Source of the DNA: CAKZLS01 sp963771545
Lineage (GTDB): Bacteria > Pseudomonadota > Alphaproteobacteria > Rhodospirillales > Defluviicoccaceae
NCBI GenBank assembly: GCA_963771545.1
Contig: CAVYTX010000002.1
Span: forward strand, 1,984,001 to 2,048,000
DNA: 64,000 nucleotides
Reading direction: 5' to 3'
Shown: piece after piece, positions 18,691 to 26,644 of the stretch
How positions within the stretch are numbered: the first letter of the stretch is position 1
Layout: every line of letters begins with the position of its first letter
Notes under the pieces: model-generated
Databases searched by the model: none
Told to the model about the DNA's origin: nothing
Seen by the model: only the letters and a program-made list of their open reading frames with translations
Position numbers and translations under genes: made by a program

Positions 18691-19929
18691 GTTGGCACAG
18701 CAGACCATCGACTCCTGCGGAGTCAGGGAACACGTCATTCTCAGCGCAACGTACGATTCTCTATTCCCGCAACGGCTTTCCGAAACGCGGATCACGAAAT
18801 CGGCATTTCTCAAGGTCGATCGCAACCGGCCCGGACAGGTCCGTTTCGCCGCGCCGGAGCCAACGAGGTATGTCGATTGTCCCGCGCCGCGCCGCATATC
18901 CAGCACGATCTCGACACCTTCCTTGGTCAATACCGACCAGTGGGGCGTGATGGATTTCCACCGGCCGTCCAGCAACGCCAGGTCGCCCTGATCCCGCACC
19001 TGTTGGGGCAGCGGCGGCAATGCCTCGCACCAGCACTTGTTGCGGAGTTCGGCCAGTTTTCTCGTCCCGTCCAGAACGCGATTTCGCAAGGCCTCTTCCT
19101 CCGCTCGCGCCTGGTCCAGCACGGCGCGCAGGGAGCACCGTCTGAGGTCTTCGGCGACGCGGGCCTCCAGCGCCTTTACGTGGTCGCGAAGCCGACATTC
19201 CTCGAGCTTTTCGCCAATCGCTGCTTCTAGGGCCGCGAGACGATCCGTATGTGCCCGTTCGTCCTCCTCGGCGGCGGCGATCAGGGACTTGTAGTCGATC
19301 CACGGCGGCCACCGGAAATCCACGGAATACCACCACGCCACGACCGCCAGCAGACCCAGCGGCAGGAGCAACCCGAACGGCCAAAGCCACCGGGGAAAGC
19401 GATGTTTAGCGGTCGTCGCTACAACCGACGGAATCGTGGCGCTGACATCTTCCACCGGGGTCAACACCGAAGGACCAGACGGCGCGGTTCCCGATGCCGA
19501 CTGGTGGCCCCAAAAGGTAATGACCGGCTGATCTCCGACCACATAGACGGTATCGTCGCCGGGATACGAGAGAGCCCATCGCAAAGATTCCGCCAAATCA
19601 CTGGCGCCTGGATCCAGGCCCGGAAGCCTCTCCGCGAGCCCCTGCAGCGCGTTGAGGCGATCTTTCAGCACCGCCCGCGCACTCGCCTGCTCCGCTTCGG
19701 GCAGCGTCGTCAGTTTGCGCGGCTGGCCTGAAAGATCCGAATACCACTCCACGTAGCGGCCATCCGCCATCGGCGACGGCGCCGCCAGCAGTGACGCGTT
19801 CACCGTCGGAAGGTGGCGCCGAATAACGGCCTGAAGACGGTGATGCAAATCCGCCGTCGGCCCGCCTTCCCCTGAAAGCGCCGCATACCCCGACGGATCA
19901 GCGCGCGCAATGCGCAGTCGGCTAGCCAT
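18646..19929 (-). CDS. SrfA-like membrane protein, promoter-proximal paralogue
   Basis: The protein has 427 residues and its first 165 are closely similar to the next gene in the cluster (shared blocks RYVEWYSDL, SYPGDDTVYVVGDQPVITFWG). One helix (about 179-202) is followed by a Cys-containing coiled coil (EECRLRD, RRCSLRA) and a C-terminal beta domain (DGRWKS) related to that of srfA, with extra Cys residues (MVCC). It starts at ATG 19929 behind AAGGGG. The 128 bp downstream of it and the leader upstream of it are copies of one another, so it arose by tandem duplication. It is the first intact gene of the srf cluster. Confidence 0.78.
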   Translation of the reverse strand: MASRLRIARADPSGYAALSGEGGPTADLHHRLQAVIRRHLPTVNASLLAAPSPMADGRYVEWYSDLSGQPRKLTTLPEAEQASARAVLKDRLNALQGLAERLPGLDPGASDLAESLRWALSYPGDDTVYVVGDQPVITFWGHQSASGTAPSGPSVLTPVEDVSATIPSVVATTAKHRFPRWLWPFGLLLPLGLLAVVAWWYSVDFRWPPWIDYKSLIAAAEEDERAHTDRLAALEAAIGEKLEECRLRDHVKALEARVAEDLRRCSLRAVLDQARAEEEALRNRVLDGTRKLAELRNKCWCEALPPLPQQVRDQGDLALLDGRWKSITPHWSVLTKEGVEIVLDMRRGAGQSTYLVGSGAAKRTCPGRLRSTLRNADFVIRVSESRCGNRESYVALRMTCSLTPQESMVCCANNGNESFGSELVRDK

Positions 19930-20100
19930 GCCACCCCTTGATCAAGCCAACCCTCATATTCGGCAACAAGCCTAGCGACTTTTACTCCGATAGCCTAACG
20001 GCTTTTACCGCGCGGCGGGAGCCGATGGCTTGGCATTTTGTTCGGCGCCGCAAAACCGCAAACCCCCACTTGTCCCTGACCAACTCCGAGCCAGCGTTTA
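19922..20100. repeat. Duplicated leader, copy B (upstream of first paralogue)
   Basis: This is the counterpart of 18511-18690, with several small indels. It contains the leader of the first srfA-like gene and, at 20066-20092, the relic of a further gene's 3' end. A promoter for the long minus-strand cluster probably lies in or near it, but no convincing -35/-10 pair stands out. Confidence 0.6.
20066..20092 (-). pseudogene. C-terminal stub of a lost srfA-like copy
   Basis: Read on the minus strand, 20092-20069 encodes GSELVRDK, identical to the last eight residues of the paralogue ending at 18646. The stop that should follow (TAG) is TGG at 20066-20068. Nothing more of that gene is recognisable upstream, so an additional tandem copy was deleted, leaving about 27 bases. 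Confidence 0.55.
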
Positions 20101-20517
20101 CACTTTTTGCGCGAAATACTCAGGAGTACGAAAAAGATGCGACACCCCGCTGGTGTCATCCATGCGCCACGCCAAACGCGCTTCCAACGCACCGCCGAGA
20201 AGGAGGGTGACGATCGTCAGATCGGTGAGCAACAACCCGGACGAGGGCGCCTTCAGTTCCCCACTAAATGGCCCCTTGAAGCTCGCGTCTCCGACAACCC
20301 GCGCATAACCCGCCAGAAAGATGGGCCGCAGGCTGATGTATGGACCGGCCGGTATCGTTACGCCAAGGGCCGAGTTGGTGTCGTAGTCGGCGTCGGCCTT
20401 TGTTGGCTGTCCGGATACGAGATCAAACTTCAATTTGTTGTCGGCATGGCCGTAACCGGGGGTCAATAGCAACTCAAGCCATTTCAGATCAAAGGGGCCG
20501 CAAACGGCTAATCCAGA
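20098..20517 (-). pseudogene. 5'-truncated remnant of an unknown (possibly outer-membrane beta) protein
   Basis: An open frame from 20517 to the stop at 20098 encodes about 139 residues with alternating hydrophobic stretches (ALGVTIPAGPYISLRPIFLA). It has no plausible start: the frame opens right after a stop at 20518-20520, only a few bases from the MITE at 20527, and no signal peptide is present. A TTG at 20472 could start a shorter protein. The pattern is beta-barrel-like, but I do not recognise the family. A decayed gene is the simplest reading. Confidence 0.45.
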
Positions 20518-20526
20518 TCAAAGAGG

Positions 20527-20796
20527 CTAGTGGTCCGGATCTGACATATGGTACCCATACGACGACCTTCCGAGACCACTTGGTTAGGCGCGTGGCGCGG
20601 CGTGATGCTGTCGCATCACAAGCGCCGCGCAACGACGCCAGGGAGCTCGGAAAGCCGCCCTTTGGGTCGCGTTTCCCACTCCCTCGGGGCGTCCGACGCG
20701 CTTGACGATGGATCCCCATCGCCGGCGCGCGACCTCCTGCCGAGGAGGTGGGAAACGCGATCGTATGGGTGCCATATGTCAGACCCGAACCACTAG
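20527..20796. mobile_element. 270-bp MITE-like element with 36-bp terminal inverted repeats
   Basis: The ends 20527-20562 and 20761-20796 are inverted repeats matching at 33 of 36 positions. Each outer end is CTAG, so a TA target duplication inside CTAG is possible, as is typical of the IS630/Tc1 superfamily. The inside has no credible gene. It contains a strong hairpin (GCGCGGCGTGATG and its complement around 20597-20635). It lies between the gene remnant and the GH57 gene. A non-autonomous element mobilised in trans is the best reading. Confidence 0.7.
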
Positions 20797-20892
20797 AATG
20801 AGTTGATCGCACATCCTGTCCCGTGTGGAGCGGTTTGCCAACGGTCATGGAAAGGACCGTGTGTACAAATTGCACCGAGATTGCGTGCCGCC

Positions 20893-23013
20893 TCAGGCGA
20901 GATGCACCCGTTCCAGGGCGCTTCGCGCGACGTTGCCCTTCTTGTCCTCGGCCTCGACATAGTACCGCACGTCGCCGGCGCCCACGGGTAGCTGCGCGGT
21001 GCAGTAGTTGGCGGTGATCGTCGCGCCGGTTTGGGTCGGATAGGGGCCGTGGTCGTTCATCTTGAGGGTGGCCTCGCCCTTGGCCGTGCGCAGCACCAAA
21101 CTCACCCGCTTGAGCCCGGAGATGTCGTGGACAAAGGTGTGGACTGCCCCCTCGCGCGGCGCGTCCTCCAGGCACCCCTGACCCCACTTCTTGCCGCCCG
21201 GGTTCTCGGGCGTCACCCACGGCGCGAAGATGGTGGGGCCGGTCTTGTCCTTTCCGCCCGCGACCACGCCATCGACCTCCGGTTTCAGCCACCGGTAGCC
21301 GAGATTGGCGGCGTTGGTCACCTGCTCGTCCCACACGTGCTGGCCGGTCCAATACCAGTAGCAACTGGTTTCGGCGGTGAGCATCAGCCGCGTCGCCTCG
21401 GGCAATTGCGCATGCTTGGATCCCGCGTCCTCCAGCGCGTGCACCACGTTCTGGAACGCGGTCAGCACGGCCCACGAGTGCAGGTCCGGCGAGTACGGCT
21501 CGTTGTAGCGGCTGAACCACTTCATGAACTGGGGATCGCCGTTGTCGGCGCCACTCCACGAGCCCGGTTCGATGTGGACCGCCCGTTTGGGGTCCGGCGG
21601 GAACTGTTGCAGGTAGTCGTGGACGGTGATCAGCTCGAAGCGCCGGTCCTGCTGGAGCCACCGCACCAGGCCGGCGGTGTTGTGGTGGAAATAGCTGTCG
21701 GCGCCGCCGCCGTGGTTGTCGCCGTCGGAATGCAGCAGGAAGAACGGCGGATGCCTGGGATCGAAGCCGCCGGTGGCGACGATCCGGTCATACACCTGGC
21801 CGAGCACGCTCGGATACTGCAGGGCGCCGAAGCCGCCCCGGGCGTCCTCGTTGCCGATGTAGCGTTCCGCCGGCACGGCGACGATCTTGTAACTCTTGCC
21901 GTCCGGATCCACGTACTCCACGTATTCGGGGCGCAGCAGGCTCGGCGAGATCTGAGAGCCCGCCCAGATGTTCTGGAGTTGCAGCCAGTCGTTCACCGGC
22001 GGATTGACCTGCTCGGCGGGGTTGGGCGGCAGCATCCCCTCCTGGATGCCGGCGTAGGGATAGTCCTTGCAGGCGCGGAAGCGGTGGATGGAGTCGTAGA
22101 TCACCGCCGACACCCCGGCCTCCAGCAGCGCCGGGATCATCCGCACGTGAAACGCCGTTTCCGGCGGGAACAGCACGGTGGACGCCTCGGTTCCGAAGAC
22201 GTGGCGGATGACGTCGCGATGCCACTCGATTTGCTTGACGATGTTGCGGGCCGGGATCAACGCCATCAGCGGATGGAAAAACCCGAACGCGGTGAAGTCG
22301 ACGCGCGGATTGCCGAGGATGGTCTTGTCCCGGGCGGCGGCGCGCAGCGGTTCGTTCCAGCCGTCGAACCGCCCGCCGCACAGGCCGTCGCGCGCGCAGC
22401 GGTCGAGTTGTTCGATCAGCGAACCGCTCCAGCTGGTGGAGAGACCGGCGTGCGGCAGTCCGCCCGCGCCGTACTGGCGCGCCGCCGCCGGGATGAAATC
22501 GGTGTAGTTGCCACCGCGCGAGCCGAAGATCTGGTCCTTCTCGCCGTCCCAGTAATTGCGGTCGGTGGTGTTGTAATAGGGCTGGTGCATGTGCTTGTGG
22601 ATGCCAAAGTACAGCTTCGCCTGGCCGGCCTCGGCGCCCTTGACGCGTGCCGGCGCCGGACGCGCCTTGGCCGTCAGTTTCAGGGGGCGGAACTCCTTGA
22701 TCCAGTCGCCGCCGCCCGCCTGGGTGATGTCGGCCTTGCGGCATCCCTCCGCCTGCACGGTCACCTCGCCCGCGCCGATCAGGCCGGCCGGCACGGTGGC
22801 TTCGTAACCGACCTCGCCGTCCGCGACAAATGTTTGGCGGATGGCGTCGCCCTTGATCAGCTCCTGCCCACCGTGGGCATGGAGGATGACCTGCGCGAAC
22901 GGGATCTCGCCGTCGGCGCCGATGGTTACCTTGAATTGCGGATTCCGGCCGTTGGCGCCGCAGACAAGGCCCTTGGGCACGTCGATGTGTAGAAACCTGG
23001 AAAATACCGCCAT
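20893..23013 (-). CDS. Glycoside hydrolase family 57 protein
   Basis: The product has 706 residues from ATG 23013 (AGAGG 5 bases upstream; a GTG directly before it is less likely). An N-terminal beta domain (about 1-120) precedes the GH57 catalytic region, recognised by IHKHMHQPYYNTTD (near 138), the family's HQP motif, and by FPPETAFHVRM. A C-terminal beta domain follows (about 590-706). GH57 enzymes act on alpha-glucans (amylase, branching or 4-alpha-glucanotransferase activity). The precise specificity cannot be read here. No signal peptide is present, so it is probably cytoplasmic and concerned with storage glucan. No glycogen genes are adjacent. Confidence 0.85.
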   Translation of the reverse strand: MAVFSRFLHIDVPKGLVCGANGRNPQFKVTIGADGEIPFAQVILHAHGGQELIKGDAIRQTFVADGEVGYEATVPAGLIGAGEVTVQAEGCRKADITQAGGGDWIKEFRPLKLTAKARPAPARVKGAEAGQAKLYFGIHKHMHQPYYNTTDRNYWDGEKDQIFGSRGGNYTDFIPAAARQYGAGGLPHAGLSTSWSGSLIEQLDRCARDGLCGGRFDGWNEPLRAAARDKTILGNPRVDFTAFGFFHPLMALIPARNIVKQIEWHRDVIRHVFGTEASTVLFPPETAFHVRMIPALLEAGVSAVIYDSIHRFRACKDYPYAGIQEGMLPPNPAEQVNPPVNDWLQLQNIWAGSQISPSLLRPEYVEYVDPDGKSYKIVAVPAERYIGNEDARGGFGALQYPSVLGQVYDRIVATGGFDPRHPPFFLLHSDGDNHGGGADSYFHHNTAGLVRWLQQDRRFELITVHDYLQQFPPDPKRAVHIEPGSWSGADNGDPQFMKWFSRYNEPYSPDLHSWAVLTAFQNVVHALEDAGSKHAQLPEATRLMLTAETSCYWYWTGQHVWDEQVTNAANLGYRWLKPEVDGVVAGGKDKTGPTIFAPWVTPENPGGKKWGQGCLEDAPREGAVHTFVHDISGLKRVSLVLRTAKGEATLKMNDHGPYPTQTGATITANYCTAQLPVGAGDVRYYVEAEDKKGNVARSALERVHLA

Positions 23014-23107
23014 CACCGCCTCTCAATGGTCCCCGACCCACTCGCATGTCGCTTATCGTCAAACAAGGGATGCGCGTCAAGGCCCCGGAAGATGGCCCGC
23101 GAGCGGG

Positions 23108-23275
23108 TTAGCCGGTCAGCATTCGGCCGATGCGATCGAGGGTTTCGATGCCCTGGACGTCGCACTCCAGAAGCGGCAGCTCGATGCGCCGGAGGGACGC
23201 GAAGGTTTCGTCGATCTCGCTGCGATACCGCGCCTCCTGCTCTCTGCGCTTGTACCAGGCTTGCCTGAAGGCGGT
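23108..23275 (-). pseudogene. C-terminal fragment of an unrecognised gene
   Basis: The minus-strand frame ending at 23108 reads like genuine protein (RREQEARYRSEIDETFASLR, then LPLLECDVQGIETLDRIGRM). Upstream of about 23275 it loses that character and runs antisense to another gene fragment. It appears to be the last 55 or so residues of a gene whose front was lost by rearrangement. No family is recognised. Confidence 0.35.
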
Positions 23276-23594
23276 GGCGGAAAGGGGCGCCGACCCGCGC
23301 GTCACCGGCATCAAGGAAACGGAAGACGGCGGACAACTCATCCGCGTCGCCGCCGGCGACGCCTGGCGCGGGGAATGCGCGACAACGCCGGATTGGACGG
23401 CCACGGGCGTGACGGACGTGGACGGCATGGACGTCTGGCCCGGCGAAGGCTGGGCGCTGTTCTGGCCCAAGGGCTCGCGCATCGGAACCGCGCGCTTGCG
23501 GGAGCCCCCTTACGATCCCTGCTCGCTATACCGATGGGTCGCAACGCGAAGCGGCGATCTCGCCGGCTGGGTTCAACTGACCCTGTGTTGGTAA
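23274..23594 (+). CDS. Trp-rich hypothetical protein, probably missing its N-terminus
   Basis: About 106 residues are readable from a possible GTG at 23274, but no good ribosome site or signal peptide is visible. The frame probably runs in from a rearrangement point. The body has conserved-looking blocks (AGDAWRGECATTP, GMDVWPGEGWALFWPKGSR, DPCSLYRWVATRSGDLAGW). A related copy at 24360-24671 shares these blocks but is broken by a stop. I do not recognise the family. Confidence 0.4.
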   Translation: MAERGADPRVTGIKETEDGGQLIRVAAGDAWRGECATTPDWTATGVTDVDGMDVWPGEGWALFWPKGSRIGTARLREPPYDPCSLYRWVATRSGDLAGWVQLTLCW

Positions 23595-23706
23595 GGGCGG
23601 GGCGATGCTGGTTGCGATCGCTTCCGAACGCCGGTGCTGGTAGTGTGGCGGCGGCATCGACGAAGCCGAGCCAAAGATTTGGAACCCGACGATGTGGAGA
23701 AAAGCG

Positions 23707-24295
23707 ATGCGCGGAATTTTGATCTTGGCGTCGGTGTTGATTGTTCTGACATCCCGTCACGCCCTTGCCGACGTGGAAGCGGCCATTAAGGCCTTCCACG
23801 CCGAAGATTATGTCGCGGCCCTCCCGGAGTTGGAGGCCGGCGCCAATGCGGGCGACCCGAAAGCCCAATACTGGCTCGGGCATATGTACGCGGAAGGAAT
23901 TCGGCGTCAAGAAAGACGGCGCGACGGCGGCCAAGTGGCTGTCGAAGGCAGCGGACCAGGGCCTGGTCGACGCCGAGCGAGATCTCGGCGTGATGTACCT
24001 TCAAGGCGATGGTGTCCTTCAGGATTACGCCAAGGCCCACGCTTGGTTGGAAAAAGCCGCCTATGACAACGACGCCGTCGCCCAGCGCGAATTGGGCGCG
24101 CTCTACGCCGAAGGCCAGGCCGTCGAACAGGATAAGCTCTGGGCTTATGTCTGGTTCGACTACGCCGCCAAGAACGGGGACCAAGAGGCGACGGATCGCC
24201 GAGCGGATCTGGAGAAAACCATGAGCGCCGACGAGTTATCGCAAGCCCAGGAACTGGCAGAGTCCATCAAGGGAGAAGTCTTCGGTCAGAGTTAA
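23707..24295 (+). CDS. Secreted Sel1-repeat protein (one frameshift as read)
   Basis: The ATG at 23707 is preceded by GGAG and opens a signal peptide (MRGILILASVLIVLTSRHAL). Sel1-like repeats follow: AQYWLGHMYAEG, then after the break AAKWLSKAADQG, AHAWLEKAAYDN and AQRELGALYAEG. The frame slips near 23896-23900 (GGAATTC), where one extra base separates YAEG from FGVKKDG. With it removed the product would be about 195 residues and end at 24295. Periplasmic Sel1 proteins usually mediate protein contacts. No partner is evident. Confidence 0.65.
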
Positions 24296-24299
24296 GTCG

Positions 24300-24336
24300 C
24301 TACTTGCGGGCGAAGGTCACGGTGGTTCCGGGCATG
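24300..24336 (-). pseudogene. Relic of the 3' end of a cyclase gene
   Basis: On the minus strand these bases encode the end of a protein (GTTVTFARK then stop). They are nearly identical to the last codons of the response regulator-cyclase at 26645, differing at one position over more than 30 bases. Only this tail is present, so it is a leftover of duplication or recombination. Confidence 0.5.
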
Positions 24337-24359
24337 CCTGGTCACGGTCGAAGGAGAGG

Positions 24360-24671
24360 GTTCCGATCCGCGCGTCATCTGCATTCATAGAAATGGAAGA
24401 CGGCGAGCGGCGCATTCGCGTCACCGCCGGAGACCATGGGCGCGGAGAATGCGCCACGACACCGAACGAGACGGTCAAGGGCGTGACCGAGGTCAATAGC
24501 ATGGACGTGTGACCCAGCGGGGCGCTGGCGGTGTTCTTCCCCAAGGGCTCGCGCCTCGGAACCGCGCGCTTGTTGGACCCGCCCCATGACCCGTGCTCGC
24601 TTTGCTGGTGGGTGACGACCCGCAGAGGCGATCTCGCTCGCTGGGTTAAACTGACTCTGTGCCAAAGATGA
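24360..24671 (+). pseudogene. Degraded second copy of the Trp-rich hypothetical gene
   Basis: Blocks IRVTAGDHGRGECATTP, FFPKGSRLGTARL, DPCSL and RRGDLARWVKLTLC match the copy at 23274-23594. The copy is broken by a frameshift near 24390 and by an in-frame TGA at 24510-24512, where the other copy has Trp (DVW). Two residues after that Trp are also missing. It has no start codon of its own. Confidence 0.6.
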
Positions 24672-24685
24672 TGGAAATCTTTGGC
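24661..24685. terminator. Perfect 9-bp stem hairpin
   Basis: GCCAAAGAT and ATCTTTGGC flank a 7-base loop. The hairpin overlaps the end of the degraded copy and stands before the regulatory region of the protease gene. There is no following T-run, so intrinsic termination is uncertain. It could instead be an RNA-processing or insulating structure. Confidence 0.3.
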
Positions 24686-24694
24686 AACCTAGCG

Positions 24695-24771
24695 CAAGCA
24701 AGCACACAACAATAACTTTATTGGTGATTTACATCACATAAAATTCTACAATAGTGTTGTTTGCTTGCTTG
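24695..24771. repeat. 16-bp inverted repeat bracketing the protease promoter region
   Basis: CAAGCAAGCACACAAC (24695-24710) and GTTGTTTGCTTGCTTG (24756-24771) are inverted copies with one mismatch. They are separated by 45 AT-rich bases that include the CRP-like site. Confidence 0.55.
24724..24737. promoter_or_regulatory. CRP/FNR-family binding site candidate
   Basis: GTGATTTACATCAC is a perfect dyad, GTGAT-N4-ATCAC. It fits the CRP consensus (GTGA-N6-TCAC) and the general FNR-family layout. It lies about 100 bases before the serralysin start in an AT-rich stretch, and a cyclase gene follows the protease on the opposite strand. That is compatible with cAMP-dependent control. Confidence 0.45.
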
Positions 24772-24834
24772 AACCGACCTGAAAAGAAAGGGATCCAAGA
24801 CCGACATTCAACAATCGGAGCCGGGGGGCAAATC

Positions 24835-26554
24835 ATGGCAACATATATCGCGGGATATCATCCGACTTCACCAGTCAAGCCAAGTGGATCGCTAACAATT
24901 GACGCTCTCCTCGGGACGGCAAAGTGGGACGATCCCTACAGCGCGCAGGAGCACGTATCCTACAGCTTTCCATCATCGCCGGATCCAGCGTTGTGGACCG
25001 GTTACCAAAATCAAGCAGATTACATTGATGGTTTTCGAGCCCTAAATAACAGTGAGCAAAACGCCTTCACGGACGCCTTCAAGGCCTGGGAAAACGTCGC
25101 AAATATAAAATTCACCAAAATCGATGACGTTTCTCCCTTAAAGATCGGCGCTATCAGGATCGCGTACACGGATCTAGGACGTGTCGCGGACAGTTTCGGG
25201 AATAGGGCAGGCTGCTGGAGCGACCGAGCCCCTGCATTTTCCCGCTCAAAAAACGGATGGAGATATTTTTCTGAATTCGGCCATCAAAATGCTGTTTGCA
25301 GTACCGCTGGAAGGACCTCTCACTCAAGAGCAGTATCAGGAGAGGTTTTTCACGGCGAAAGGCGGCGAAGGATACAAGGCGATCTTGCATGAGATAGGGC
25401 ACGCCATCGGACTCATGCATCCCCATCAGGGAATAAGGCTTCCAGACCATCTCGACGATGTTCAGTACACGGTCATGTCGTACAATCATGACTCAGTGGA
25501 TGACATCGGTATTTTTCCGACCACTCCAATGCCCCTCGATATCCTCGCAATTCAGCACATTTATGGTCCTAACACGGAGTGGGAGAATGGAAACACATCG
25601 TATACGTTCAAGAATGAGGATCCGGAATTCAAGACGATTTGGGATGCCGGCGGCGACACGGACGTCTTCATTGCCTCCAATCAGCACGTCGCCGTAACCA
25701 TCGATCTTCAACCAGGACACTTCAGTTCCATCGGAATAACTTCGTTCGGCGAACCCGCGACGGAAAACATCGCCATCGCTTACCTCACGTGGATCGAATA
25801 CGCGGTCGGCAGCCCCTACAATGACACGATTCTCGGCAACAGCCTCGACAACGATCTTCGGGGCGACGACGGCGACGACACGATTCATGGAGGAAGCGGC
25901 AGCGATACGCTGTGGGGCCGCGAGGGCGATGACGTCCTGTACGCCTCGGGCGATGCCGTGAGCTGGCTGGATCAGATGTTTCTGGGTGGTTTCGATTTCA
26001 TTTACAAGGACTATCTCTTTGGCGGAACGGGAGAAGACAGACTGCATGGCTGGAAGGGCAACGACATTCTCGATGGCGGAGAACATAACGACACGGTGTG
26101 GGGTCACTCCGGCAACGACAGCATGTACGGCGGCGGGGGGAGCGACAGCCTTTGGGGCGAGGCCGGAGACGACTACCTTTCGGGCGGATACGGCCGTGAC
26201 AATCTGTTCGGCGGAAGCGGAAGAGACACGTTGTTTGGAGGACGCGAGAAAGACACATTGACTGGAGGCGACGACGCGGACACGTTCCGGTTTGCCAAGG
26301 GCGATTCCAGCTTCGGCCTAACCAATGCCGATGTCATCACTGATTTCCGGCCCAACTTGGGTGACAAGATCGACTTGAGTCCCACCGACGTATCGCGCTT
26401 CGCGGGTCAAAGCGAATGGCCCGCGCCGGGTGAGGTCACTTACTGGTGGACCGACGGTAACACGGTGGTGAGCCTCAATGATGGCGGACAGATCGAAGAC
26501 ATCGTGATTTCCGGTTGGGAACTGACAATGGTTGAGAGCGATTTCTTGCTTTGA
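24835..26554 (+). CDS. Serralysin-type RTX zinc metalloprotease (one frameshift as read)
   Basis: The ATG at 24835 follows GGGGGG by about 7 bases. A pro-segment and the start of a metzincin domain are read to about 25205; one extra base around 25205-25217 shifts the frame. The second part carries the zinc site HEIGHAIGLMHP (25388-25423), a Met-turn YTVMSYN and RTX calcium repeats (GGSGSDTLWGREGDD and others, about 25850-26290). It ends in a hydrophobic tail (SDFLL), a typical type I secretion signal. There is no Sec signal peptide. The intact product would be about 572 residues. No HlyB/HlyD/TolC exporter is in the window. The gene is convergent with the cyclase gene. Confidence 0.8.
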
Positions 26555-26644
26555 CGGGATGTCGCGGTATGCGCGGGGCAACCCGGGAAACGTCAATTTC
26601 CTCGGGAAAACTTCGTTGTAAGGCCTCGGCTGACGGATCATGGC

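Noticed and set aside
21031..22992. 653-codon plus-strand frame opposite the GH57 gene
   Set aside because: It is an antisense shadow; the GH57 reading has family motifs, a ribosome site and a proper start.
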